A stretch of DNA of 64,000 bases, taken from contig JBDSRN010000067.1 in the NCBI GenBank assembly GCA_039929265.1, positions 1 through 64,000 of the forward strand, written 5' to 3'. Both the position numbers and the translations under genes were made by a program. This document shows positions 19,524-29,418 of the stretch, piece by piece. Below the pieces are notes generated by a model. That model searched no databases. It was not told the origin of the DNA and worked only from the letters and a program-made list of their open reading frames with translations. Source of the DNA: ZC4RG30 sp039929265 (GTDB lineage: Bacteria > Pseudomonadota > Gammaproteobacteria > Steroidobacterales > Steroidobacteraceae). Numbering within the stretch: the first letter of the stretch is position 1; each line of letters starts with the position of its first letter.

Positions 19524-20344
19524 TGTTGCTGCGCTTGCTCGTGTTGCTGCTGTTCGGGGCCGTACTCGCACGCGCGGACACCGACCTGCCTTCGCGCGCG
19601 GCATCTGGCCCGCAGAAATTCACCGACCTGTCGCAGTTCACTTTTGCGCGCGGCAGCTACGACAGCGAGGGTGGCATGGGCGAGGCGTACTACGCCTACG
19701 ACGGTCGCGTATGGGCGCGCTGGGAAACGGATTATCCTGAGGCCGATCAGAATTTCGCGCGTCGACTCTCACAGCTCACGCGGATCAACACGAATCCGGT
19801 CGCAGCGCATCGACCCTTCAGTGCGCCGGACATCGGCGATTTTCCGCTGCTGTATGTCGCCGATCCGGGCTGGATGCGACTCACGCACGAAGAGGAAGCG
19901 GGCCTCGCACGCTATCTCGCCAACGGCGGGTTTCTCTGGGTCGACGACTTCTGGGGTGACGCCGAGTTCGAGCAGTTCGCGGATGCGATGCGCGCGGTGC
20001 TGCCGAAAATTCAATGGCGCGCGTTGCCCGTCGCGCATCCGATTTTCCACACGGTGTTCGACATGCAGACCATGCCGCAGATTCCCGCGTTGACGTTCGC
20101 GATGCGCACCGGCGCGACGGCGGAGCCGCCGCGCGCGCACAAGTATCCGGCCGGATCCACCAACGTCGCGCAGATGCGCGCCTGGGCGGATGAGTCCGGT
20201 CGCGTGATGGTCGTGGCCACGCACAACACGGATCTGGGCGATGGTTTCGAGCGCGAAGCCTACGGAGAGTGGTACTTCGAGACCTTCTCCACCAAGGCCT
20301 ACATGCTCGGCGTGAACATAGTCGCCTACGCCATGATGCACTGA
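19523..20344 (+). CDS. DUF4159 exported protein
   Basis: A 273-residue protein with a signal peptide (LLRLLVLLLFGAVLARA). The mature domain has the GATase-like block typical of DUF4159: LYVADPGWMRL, then RYLANGGFLWVDDFWG, and the family C-terminus NIVAYAMMH. It is full length for a stand-alone DUF4159 protein. Its ATG shares one base with the DUF4175 stop (TGATG), so the two are translationally coupled. It is the last gene of the cluster and is followed after 31 bases by the convergent glyS. No enzymatic activity is established. Confidence 0.87.
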   Translation: MLLRLLVLLLFGAVLARADTDLPSRAASGPQKFTDLSQFTFARGSYDSEGGMGEAYYAYDGRVWARWETDYPEADQNFARRLSQLTRINTNPVAAHRPFSAPDIGDFPLLYVADPGWMRLTHEEEAGLARYLANGGFLWVDDFWGDAEFEQFADAMRAVLPKIQWRALPVAHPIFHTVFDMQTMPQIPALTFAMRTGATAEPPRAHKYPAGSTNVAQMRAWADESGRVMVVATHNTDLGDGFEREAYGEWYFETFSTKAYMLGVNIVAYAMMH

Positions 20345-20375
20345 GCTGCGCCGATTCCCAAAGGCTGCGACGGAG

Positions 20376-22487
20376 TCAGCCGGGCAGGCGCGATAGGTCC
20401 GCGATCCTCACGAACAGTTTGCGCAGTCGTTCCAAGAGTGCGAGGCGATTGGCGCGCAGGGCCGGATCCTCGTCCATCACCATCACGCCATCGAAGAACG
20501 CGTCCACCGCAGGCCTGAGGCGCGCGAGCTGAGCCAGCGCCGAGGCGTATTCCCCCCGCGCCACTGCCGGCGAAACCGCGGCATCGGCAGCCAGCAGGCC
20601 GTCGTACAGGTCACGTTCCTGCATCAGGCGCAACAGCTCCGGCTGCAGTTGGTTCGCGCTGGTCTCGCCACCCGCGGATTTGCGCAGTAGATTGGCGATG
20701 CGCTTGTTCGCTGCGGTGAGGCTCGCGGCCTCGGGCAGCTGCAGGAAGCCGAGCAGTGCACGCAGGCGCGCATCGAAATCCAGCGGCGAGCGGGGCTGCG
20801 TCGCAAGCACCGCGTCGAAGATCTCCGGCGTTACGCCAAGCGCCGCATTCTCCTGATACATCGCGCGCAGACGCTCCATGACATAGCCTTGGATCTCCGC
20901 GATCAGCCTTGGGGCACGCTCCAGCCCGGCAGCATCCAGTGGCTGCGCGAGCACCGCCTTTTCGATCAGCGCATTGAGATCGAGCGACAAGCGCTGCTGC
21001 AGGATTATGCGCAGCACGCCGATGGTCGCGCGACGCAGACCGAACGGGTCCCGCGCGCCACTAGGCTTCAGGTCGATCGAGAAAATTCCGGCGAGCGTAT
21101 CGAGCTTGTCCGCGATCGCCACGGCCATGCCGACAGGTGTTGCGGGCAGCGCGTCGCCGGCGCCGCGTGGCAGATAGTGCTCGCGGATCGCGCGGACGAC
21201 TTCATCCGCTTCGCCGTCTGCTTTCGCATGGTACGCACCCATCACGCCTTGCAGCTCGGGGAACTCGCCGACCAGCGAGCTCACGAGATCGCATTTGGCA
21301 AGCTGCGCCGCGCGCTGCGCGAGCAGTGCGTCCGCACCGATCGCTTCGGCCACTGCAACGCTCAACGCCTCGACGCGCCGAACCTTGGCGCCGATGGACC
21401 CGAGCTTCGCCTGGAACGTCACTGCGTCAAGCAGCGGCAGTCCCGCAGCCAGCGGTGTGCGCCGGTCAAGCTCCCAGAAGAACGCGGCATCGGACAGCCG
21501 CGGCCCCACCACTCGCTCGTTGCCCGCGCGCACGAGCTCGGGAGCGCTGCTCTCGATGTTGCTCACCGTGATGAACCACGGCAGCAGATTGCCGTCGCTG
21601 CCCTCGACGGGGAAATACCGTTGATGTTCCTGCAGCGTCGCGATCAGCACTTCGCGCGGCAATTCGAGGAACCGCGCCTCGAACTGTCCAGCTAAGGGCA
21701 CCGGCCATTCGACCAACGCAGTCACCTCTTCCAGCAGCGCCGGGGTGATGAGCGCACGGCCGTGCAACTGCGTAGCGAGCGCCTCGACGCCCACGCGGAT
21801 GCGTTCGCTGCGTGCCGTGAAATCCACCAGCACCTTGCCCCGCTTCTCGAGCGTACTGACGTAGCTCGCGGGTGATGCGACGCGCAGCGCCCTCGGCGTC
21901 ATGAAGCGATGACCGTGCGTACGATCGCCTGAGGCGATGCCAAGGATGCTCGTCGCGATCACTTCGCGCCCGAGCAGCAGCAGTACCCAGTGCACCGGCC
22001 GAACGAACTGCGCCTCGCCGCTGCCCCAGCGCATGCGCTTGGGCACGGGCAGCGAATCCAGCGAGGCGCGCACCATGTCCGGCAGCAGCGCTGCGGTGTC
22101 CGATCCTGCCTTTACACCGGTGTAGCTGAGATATTCGATCTCGCCTTTCTTCGCATCCTGCGCCTTCTCGCGCCCGAGCGCTGCGACCGCGACGCCGCAC
22201 CCCTGCGCAAAATTCTCACCGGCGCGGGTCGCCGCGCCAGCCGCGTCGATCGCGACGCTCACTGGCGGGCCACGACGCGTGACGCACTGATCCGCCTGTC
22301 GCGTCGCGAGCTTCTTCACGCGCACTGCGAGCCGGCGCGGAGTCGCGAACGACTCGAGCAATCCGTGCTGCAGATTCGCCTCGGCGAGCCGCGTGCGGAT
22401 GCCTTCGGCGAACGCGAGCTCGAGGCCGCGCAGCGCTTTGGGTGGCAGTTCTTCGGTGCCGATCTCGATCAGCAGATCGGCAGTCAT
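20376..22487 (-). CDS. glyS: Glycyl-tRNA synthetase beta subunit
   Basis: A 703-residue beta subunit of the tetrameric bacterial glycyl-tRNA synthetase, which charges tRNA-Gly. It shows the family start LLIEIGTEELPPKAL, the central LQEHQRYFPV block, and the HD-like region GVMGAYHAKADGE followed by VAIADKLDTLAGIF. Length is normal (about 690 in E. coli). Its ATG overlaps the glyQ stop by 4 bases (ATGA, 22487-22484), so the two subunits are co-translated. Position downstream of gyrB-plsC matches Pseudomonas. Confidence 0.98.
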   Translation of the reverse strand: MTADLLIEIGTEELPPKALRGLELAFAEGIRTRLAEANLQHGLLESFATPRRLAVRVKKLATRQADQCVTRRGPPVSVAIDAAGAATRAGENFAQGCGVAVAALGREKAQDAKKGEIEYLSYTGVKAGSDTAALLPDMVRASLDSLPVPKRMRWGSGEAQFVRPVHWVLLLLGREVIATSILGIASGDRTHGHRFMTPRALRVASPASYVSTLEKRGKVLVDFTARSERIRVGVEALATQLHGRALITPALLEEVTALVEWPVPLAGQFEARFLELPREVLIATLQEHQRYFPVEGSDGNLLPWFITVSNIESSAPELVRAGNERVVGPRLSDAAFFWELDRRTPLAAGLPLLDAVTFQAKLGSIGAKVRRVEALSVAVAEAIGADALLAQRAAQLAKCDLVSSLVGEFPELQGVMGAYHAKADGEADEVVRAIREHYLPRGAGDALPATPVGMAVAIADKLDTLAGIFSIDLKPSGARDPFGLRRATIGVLRIILQQRLSLDLNALIEKAVLAQPLDAAGLERAPRLIAEIQGYVMERLRAMYQENAALGVTPEIFDAVLATQPRSPLDFDARLRALLGFLQLPEAASLTAANKRIANLLRKSAGGETSANQLQPELLRLMQERDLYDGLLAADAAVSPAVARGEYASALAQLARLRPAVDAFFDGVMVMDEDPALRANRLALLERLRKLFVRIADLSRLPG

Positions 22488-23413
22488 GACTTCACCGGCA
22501 TCGGCCTGCCAAGCATCGGAAAACCGAGCGCTTCGCGACTGGCGAAGTAGCTCTGCGCCACCGCGCGCGCCAGCGTGCGCACGCGCAGGATGTAGCGTTG
22601 ACGCTCGGTGACCGAAATCGCCTTGCGCGCATCCAGCAGGTTGAACGTGTGCGAGGCCTTGAGTACCTGCTCATAGGCCGGCAACGTCAGCTGCGCCTCG
22701 AGCAGCGCCTTGCAGGCGAACTCGTGTTCATCGAAGTGTCGCAGCAGCACGGCAATATCGGCGTGCTCGAAGTTGTACGCCGACATCTCCACTTCATTCT
22801 GGTGATAGACATCGCGATACGTCACCCGCCCGAGCGGACCATCCGTCCACACGATATCGAACACGCTCTCCACGCCCTGCAGGTACATGGCGAGGCGCTC
22901 GAGCCCGTAGGTGATCTCGCCCGTGACCGGCCGGCAGTCGAGCCCGCCCACCTGCTGGAAGTAGGTGAACTGCGATACTTCCATGCCGTTGAGCCACACC
23001 TCCCAGCCGAGGCCCCAGGCGCCGAGCGTCGGGGATTCCCAGTTGTCCTCGACGAAGCGCAGATCGTGCACCTTCGGATCGATGCCCAGCATGCGCAGGC
23101 TGTCTACGTACAGCTCCTGGATGTCCAGCGGCGAGGGTTTGATCGCCACCTGGAACTGGTAGTAGTGCTGCAGACGAAAGGGATTGTCGCCATAGCGCCC
23201 GTCGGTCGGGCGACGCGAGGGTTGCACGTAGGCGGCGCTCCAAGGCTCGGGCCCAATCGAGCGCAGGAAGGTTGCCGTGTGAAAGGTGCCGGCACCCACT
23301 TCCATGTCGTAGGGCTGCAGCAGGGCGCAGCCCTGGCTTGCCCAATAGCGCTGCAGTGCGAGGATCAGGTCCTGGAAGGTGCGTGGCGCTGCGCCGATTT
23401 TCTGTGTGGGCAT
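22484..23413 (-). CDS. glyQ: Glycyl-tRNA synthetase alpha subunit
   Basis: A 309-residue catalytic alpha subunit. Conserved blocks include RYWASQGCALLQPYDMEVGAG (class II aminoacylation core), YVQPSRRPTDGRYGDNP, FVEDNWESPTLGAWGLGWE and VTGEITYGLERLAMYLQG. ATG 23413 gives the canonical N-terminus shortly before FQDLILALQ; the open frame reaches 23473 but adds 20 non-conserved residues. It is the first gene of the glyQ-glyS pair and is divergent from glnA. A TATACT-like box on the minus strand at 23456-23451 may be its -10 element, without a good -35. Confidence 0.98.
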   Translation of the reverse strand: MPTQKIGAAPRTFQDLILALQRYWASQGCALLQPYDMEVGAGTFHTATFLRSIGPEPWSAAYVQPSRRPTDGRYGDNPFRLQHYYQFQVAIKPSPLDIQELYVDSLRMLGIDPKVHDLRFVEDNWESPTLGAWGLGWEVWLNGMEVSQFTYFQQVGGLDCRPVTGEITYGLERLAMYLQGVESVFDIVWTDGPLGRVTYRDVYHQNEVEMSAYNFEHADIAVLLRHFDEHEFACKALLEAQLTLPAYEQVLKASHTFNLLDARKAISVTERQRYILRVRTLARAVAQSYFASREALGFPMLGRPMPVKS

Positions 23414-23483
23414 GGAGACTTGCGCGCGTTGAGCGATCAGGAAGCGTCGCAGTATAGCCGCTGGGCTTCGCAAAAATCGTGAC

Positions 23484-23523
23484 GCACCATGGTGATGCGT
23501 GCCGCAAAGGCCCGCCCTATACT
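23484..23523 (+). promoter_or_regulatory. Candidate glnA promoter region (weak)
   Basis: In the glyQ-glnA divergent gap, 23518-23523 reads TATACT, a good sigma-70 -10 box, but the -35 position is poor. At 23484-23498 an imperfect palindrome GCACCATGGTGATGC resembles an NtrC site (GCAC-N7-GTGC) with one mismatch in the second half. I found no sigma-54 -24/-12 element (TGGCAC-N5-TTGC) before glnA. Nitrogen control through the nearby ntrBC is plausible but unproven. Confidence 0.3.
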
Positions 23524-23647
23524 GGTGCGGCGAGCAGGTTAGCCTGCCACTTTTCGACCAACCATCCCCTGTCTGCGCGCATCAGGCCTTGGCATGAGGC
23601 CTGCATCGTCCCACGGCCGGCGCACCCATTCATTAAGCGGAGGAGCT

Positions 23648-25060
23648 ATGACGACACCGAGCGACGTGATGAAGCTGATCAAGGAAAAGGAGGTCAAGTA
23701 CATCGACTTCCGGTTCTGCGATACGCGCGGCAAAGAGCACCACGTCAGCGTGCCGTACCACCAGATCACGGAAGACATCTTCACCGAAGGCAAGATGTTC
23801 GACGGTTCCTCGATCGCTGGCTGGAAGGGCATCAACGAGTCGGACATGATCCTGCTGCCGGATGCGAGTACGGCTGTTCTTGATCCGTTCTTCGAAGAAA
23901 CAACGCTCAACCTGCGTTGCACGATTATCGAGCCAGCCACGATGCAGGGCTACGAGCGCTGCCCGCGCTCGCTCGCGCTGCGCGCCGAGGCCTACCTCAA
24001 GTCCACCGGCATTGCCGATGGCGCCCTGTTCGGTCCCGAGAACGAGTTCTTCATCTTCGACGACGTGAGGTGGAACCTCGCGATGAACGGCTGTTCGTAC
24101 AAGGTCGACTCGTACGAAGGCGCATGGAATTCGAGCCAGGACTATCCGGACCTGAACAAGGGTCACCGTCCCGGCATCAAGGGTGGCTACTTCCCGGTTC
24201 CTCCGGTTGATGCGCTGCAGGACATTCGCTCGGCAATGTGCAACGCGCTCACCGAGATGGGTCTCGTGGTCGAAGTGCATCACCATGAAGTGGCGACGGC
24301 AGGCCAGTGCGAAATTGGTGTTGGCGCCGGCTCGCTCACCAAGAAGGCCGATGAGGTCCTGATCCTCAAGTACGCGATCGCACAGGTCGCGCACAGTTAC
24401 GGCAAGACGGTCACCTTCATGCCGAAGCCGATCGTCGGCGACAACGGATCGGGAATGCACGTGCATCAGTCGTTGCAGAAGGACGGCAAGGCCCTGTTCG
24501 CGGGCGACAAGTACGGCGGTCTGTCCGAGACGGCGCTGTACTACATCGGCGGCATCATCAAGCACGCCAAGGCGATCAACGCGTTCACGAACCCGGGCAC
24601 CAACAGCTACAAGCGCCTGGTCCCTGGCTTCGAGGCACCGGTGATGCTGGCGTACTCCGCCCGCAACCGTTCGGCGTCGATCCGCATCCCGTGGGTCTCG
24701 AACCCGAAGGCGCGTCGCATCGAAGTGCGCTTCCCGGATTCGAGCGCGAATCCGTACCTGGCGTTCTCCGCGATGATGCTGGCCGGCCTCGATGGCATCC
24801 AGAACAAGATCCACCCGGGGGAGCCGGGCGACAAGGATCTGTACGACCTGGAGCCCGAGGAAGAGAAGCTGATCCCGCAGGTCTGCCATTCGCTCGACAT
24901 GGCGCTCGAGCACCTGGACAAGGATCGCAGCTTCCTGAAGGTCGGCGGCGTGTTCACCGATGACGTCATTGACTCGTACATCAAGTTGAAGATGGACGAA
25001 GTGACCAAGCTGCGCATGACGACCCATCCGGCCGAGTTGGAGCTGTATTACAGCTTGTGA
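23648..25060 (+). CDS. glnA: Glutamine synthetase type I
   Basis: A 470-residue glutamine synthetase: glutamate + ammonia + ATP to glutamine, the entry point of nitrogen assimilation. Signatures in order: MFDGSSIAGWKGINESD, GPENEFFIFD (metal ligands), VGDNGSGMHVHQSL, the glutamate-binding NPGTNSYKRLVPG, and SARNRSASIRIP. Tyr 399 in KDLYDLEPEE corresponds to the adenylylated Tyr of enteric GS, so control by GlnE is expected. ATG 23648 is preceded by an excellent Shine-Dalgarno (GGAGGA, 23639-23644). A strong terminator follows, separating it from ntrBC apart from possible read-through. Confidence 0.98.
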   Translation: MTTPSDVMKLIKEKEVKYIDFRFCDTRGKEHHVSVPYHQITEDIFTEGKMFDGSSIAGWKGINESDMILLPDASTAVLDPFFEETTLNLRCTIIEPATMQGYERCPRSLALRAEAYLKSTGIADGALFGPENEFFIFDDVRWNLAMNGCSYKVDSYEGAWNSSQDYPDLNKGHRPGIKGGYFPVPPVDALQDIRSAMCNALTEMGLVVEVHHHEVATAGQCEIGVGAGSLTKKADEVLILKYAIAQVAHSYGKTVTFMPKPIVGDNGSGMHVHQSLQKDGKALFAGDKYGGLSETALYYIGGIIKHAKAINAFTNPGTNSYKRLVPGFEAPVMLAYSARNRSASIRIPWVSNPKARRIEVRFPDSSANPYLAFSAMMLAGLDGIQNKIHPGEPGDKDLYDLEPEEEKLIPQVCHSLDMALEHLDKDRSFLKVGGVFTDDVIDSYIKLKMDEVTKLRMTTHPAELELYYSL

Positions 25061-25084
25061 GGCGTTTCATAGCCGCAAAACGGG

Positions 25085-25127
25085 GGCGGGTGGCGGCACA
25101 GCCGTGCGGCCACCCGCCTTTTGTTTT
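25085..25127 (+). terminator. Rho-independent terminator of glnA
   Basis: Perfect 10-bp stem GGCGGGTGGC (25085-25094) / GCCACCCGCC (25109-25118). The 14-base loop itself contains a short GCAC/GTGC inner stem. A T-rich tail TTTTGTTTT (25119-25127) follows. It begins 24 bases after the glnA stop and is one of the few unmistakable intrinsic terminators in the window. Confidence 0.92.
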
Positions 25128-25158
25128 CGGCATGGAATTGAGGCTATGCTGACGCTAG

Positions 25159-25695
25159 ATGCACAGACTGGTTTCCGTCCAGACGGGGTTCGTCGCAATG
25201 CTGCTGCTCAGCAGCGTCTGCGTGGCGGCCACCTATCGCTGGGTCGACAAGGATGGCGTCGTGCACTACTCGGATCGTCCGGTCGCCGGTGCACAGGAAG
25301 TGCAGCTGCGCAGTGCGCCGATGCCCGGGACCGTGGTGCCGACACCCATTGCACCCGCCGCGTCTGCCGACACACCCTCGGAGTTCCGCTACTCGCAATG
25401 CGCGGTGACGACGCCGATGGTCGATCAGGTCTACAACAATGTGAATTCGGTGGGCGTCTCGGTGAACCTGTCACCGGGTCTGCGCGAGGGCGATCGCATC
25501 GAGGTGCAACTCGACGGTGTGCCCGTGACCGCGTGGCCAGCTACATCCACAAGTTATTTCCTGAACAATGTGTTTCGCGGCTCGCATGGCATCGTCGCTG
25601 TGGTGCGCGATTCGACCGGGCGCGCGCTATGCACCAGCCCCGTGATCAATTTCCACGTGACGCAACCCTCGGTGCTCGCTCCCGCACGCGGCTGA
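25159..25695 (+). CDS. DUF4124-domain exported protein
   Basis: A 178-residue protein with an N-terminal signal peptide (VAMLLLSSVCVA) followed by the DUF4124 motif YRWVDKDGVVHYSDRP (about residues 25-41). The C-terminal part is beta-rich (GVSVNLSPGLREGDRIEVQLDG, NVFRGSHGIVAVVRD) and resembles a small Ig-like domain. It lies between the glnA terminator and ntrB. DUF4124 genes are often found in the glnA-ntrB interval of gammaproteobacteria, but their function is unknown. Confidence 0.85.
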   Translation: MHRLVSVQTGFVAMLLLSSVCVAATYRWVDKDGVVHYSDRPVAGAQEVQLRSAPMPGTVVPTPIAPAASADTPSEFRYSQCAVTTPMVDQVYNNVNSVGVSVNLSPGLREGDRIEVQLDGVPVTAWPATSTSYFLNNVFRGSHGIVAVVRDSTGRALCTSPVINFHVTQPSVLAPARG

Positions 25696-25737
25696 TCGCT
25701 GGCACGGCGACCTTGGCTCGATGGGGCGGGGTGTCGC

Positions 25738-26837
25738 ATGGCAGTTGAACAGTATTTCACCTCGGCGCTGTCCCACATCGATCCGACGGATCTGCTCGAT
25801 GCGCTGTCCACGGGCATCCTGCTGCTCGATTCGCAACTGTGCGTCATCTACGCGAACGCTGGGGCGCAGGAATTGCTCGCGGTCAGTCTGAACCAGGCGC
25901 GCGGCAGGCCGATCAACGAACTGTTCTACGGTGCGCAGCAGCTCGTGGCAACGCTGCGGCGCGCGCTCGAGCGCAACGAGGCGTGTGCCGAGCACGAGCT
26001 CGCGCTCAAGCCCAATGGCTCGCCCTCGCCGCGTGAACCGCAGGTGCTGGATCTCATCGTCACGCCGCTCGAGGGCCAGGTGACCGGCACGCATCTTCTG
26101 CTCGAGATCTCGGATGCGAAGCAGCGACAGCGCATTTCACGCGAGAACGAACTGCTGTCGCGCCTCGATGGCAGCCGGCTCATGATTCGGCAGCTCGCGC
26201 ACGAGATAAAGAATCCGCTCGGCGGATTGCGCGGCGCTGCGCAACTGCTCGATCGCGAGCTGGACGATGGCCGGCGCGAATACACCGCGGTGATCATCAG
26301 TGAGGCGGATCGCCTCACTGCGCTGGTGGATTCGATGATCGGTCCGAGTCGCCCGCCGAAGATGGCGCCAGCGAACATCCACGAACTGTGCGAGCACGTG
26401 TTCCACCTGCTGCGCGCGGAAGCGCTGCCGGGCGTGCTGATCGAGCGCGACTACGACCCGAGCCTGCCGACCAGCCTGATGGATCGCAACCAGGTGATTC
26501 AGGCGCTGCTCAATGTCGCCCGCAATGCGATGCAGGCGGTAGGCGAGCGCGGTCGCATCGTCCTGCGCACCCGTGCGCAGTCGAACGTGAGCATCGGCTC
26601 CGTTCGGCACAAGCTGGTCGCCAACGTGCAGGTCGAAGACAACGGCCCGGGCGTGCCACCCGCGTTGTTGAAGACATTGTTCTATCCGCTGGTAACGGGA
26701 CGTCCAACCGGTACCGGTACCGGTCTCGGACTAGCCGTCGCGCAGGATCTGATCACGCGTCACGCCGGCATAGTCGAATTTGAAAGTGAACCGGGCCGCA
26801 CGGTGTTTTCACTGCTGCTACCCCTGGAGGCCACAGA

Positions 26838-26841
<4 letters not shown>
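25738..26841 (+). CDS. ntrB: Nitrogen regulation sensor histidine kinase NtrB (GlnL)
   Basis: A 367-residue cytoplasmic kinase/phosphatase that, under PII control, phosphorylates NtrC when nitrogen is limiting. The N-terminal PAS-like domain (about 15-130) has STGILLLDSQLCVIYAN. The H box is LAHEIKNPLGG (His 155), the N box is NVARNAMQAV, the G1 box is VEDNGPGVP and the G2 box is GTGTGLGLA. No transmembrane segment, as expected for NtrB. ATG 25738 follows a G-rich ribosome-binding region. Its stop overlaps the ntrC start (ATGA). Confidence 0.96.
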
Positions 26842-28247
<1,406 letters not shown>

Positions 28248-28263
28248 TTGATAATCGGCGCCT

Positions 28264-29349
28264 ATGGCCGACCTTCTCGAAGTCCTCGACTACCAGTTCC
28301 TGAACAACAGCCTCCTGAAATGGGGGTTCGCGGCGCTGGTATTCCTGTTCACCTTTACGGTGCTACCCATCCTGCGAGGCTGGGTCGGCGCGCGCCGCGC
28401 GAAATGGCTGGCGCGTTCCACCACGCACCCGCCCACGCCCGCGCTCGAGCTGCTCGCGTTGCTGATCGCTCGCACGAGCAAGATCGTGCTGATCATCCTC
28501 GCGCTGTATTTCGCCGAGAAGATCCTCGTGCTGCCGCCGAAGGTCGACACGCTGTTCGACGTCGTCATTGTAGTGGGCGTGTGGCTGCAGGTCGGACTGT
28601 GGGCGACGGCGACGCTGCGCTTCTTCCTCATGCGTCATCAGAGCAAGGGTGGCACGCACGACGGCGCCGCGGAGACCTCGGTCGCGATCCTGATGTTCGG
28701 CGCGCAGGTAATCATCTGGGCGTTGCTGATCCTGCTGGCGCTCGACAATCTCGGCGTAAACATCACGGCGCTGGTGGCTGGGCTCGGCATCGGCGGTGTC
28801 GCGGTGGCGCTCGCGGTGCAGGCGGTGCTGAGCGATCTGTTCGCTTCGCTGTCGATCGCGTTCGACAAACCGTTTGTCGTTGGCGAGAGGCTGAAGATTG
28901 ACGAGTTCGAGGGTGCGGTAGAGCACATCGGCCTCAAGAGCACGCGCCTGCGCAGTATCACTGGCGAGCAGATCATCATCTCGAATGCCGATGTGCTGAA
29001 GAGCCGAGTGCGCAACATGGGCCGCATGCCGGAGCGGCGCCTGCAGTTCAAGCTCGCGTTCCCATACGACACGCCGCCGGAGAAATTCGACCTGATCGAA
29101 AAAGTGATCCGCGCCGCGGTGACCTCACAGCAGAACACACGCTTCGTGCAATGCATCCTCACGAACCTCGGGCCTTACGGACCGGAGTTCGAGACGATCT
29201 GGTTCGTCGCGAATCGCGTGGGCGACGTCGGCAATGCGATCGTCGATGCGGTGAACCGTACAATCGTGAAGGAACTCGCTCTCGCGGGTCTCACACCCGC
29301 CGCGCCCACGCAGCGCATCACGATGTTGCGCGAGAATCCGGCGCCATGA
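28264..29349 (+). CDS. MscS-family mechanosensitive ion channel
   Basis: A 361-residue inner-membrane channel that releases osmolytes when membrane tension rises. Five hydrophobic segments occupy the first 200 residues. The pore-lining helix is recognisable as GLGIGGVAVALAVQAVLSDLFASL, the TM3 Gly/Ala pattern of MscS. It is followed by the beta-domain (FDKPFVVGERLKIDEFEGAVEHIGLKSTRLR) and an alpha/beta C-terminus. It starts 16 bases after ntrC on the same strand, so it may be co-transcribed, although no functional link is evident. Confidence 0.93.
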   Translation: MADLLEVLDYQFLNNSLLKWGFAALVFLFTFTVLPILRGWVGARRAKWLARSTTHPPTPALELLALLIARTSKIVLIILALYFAEKILVLPPKVDTLFDVVIVVGVWLQVGLWATATLRFFLMRHQSKGGTHDGAAETSVAILMFGAQVIIWALLILLALDNLGVNITALVAGLGIGGVAVALAVQAVLSDLFASLSIAFDKPFVVGERLKIDEFEGAVEHIGLKSTRLRSITGEQIIISNADVLKSRVRNMGRMPERRLQFKLAFPYDTPPEKFDLIEKVIRAAVTSQQNTRFVQCILTNLGPYGPEFETIWFVANRVGDVGNAIVDAVNRTIVKELALAGLTPAAPTQRITMLRENPAP

Positions 29350-29418
29350 ACCACTACGTTCTGAGGTGTGAATTAGGCGAGGACCATCTGGTCCGGCGCG
29401 CGCTGAATCCGGTCGGCT

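Noticed and set aside
23633..25027. 464-codon minus-strand frame opposite glnA
   Set aside because: Complete overlap with an unmistakable glnA; low-quality composition and no motif.
25650..25680. TTTCCACGTGACG resembling a parS centromere site
   Set aside because: At least five mismatches to the TGTTCCACGTGGAACA-type consensus, and it lies within the end of the DUF4124 gene.
29381..29394. Inverted repeat GGACCA-TC-TGGTCC between MscS and aminotransferase genes as a terminator
   Set aside because: Two-base loop and no T-run on either side, so not a convincing intrinsic terminator.
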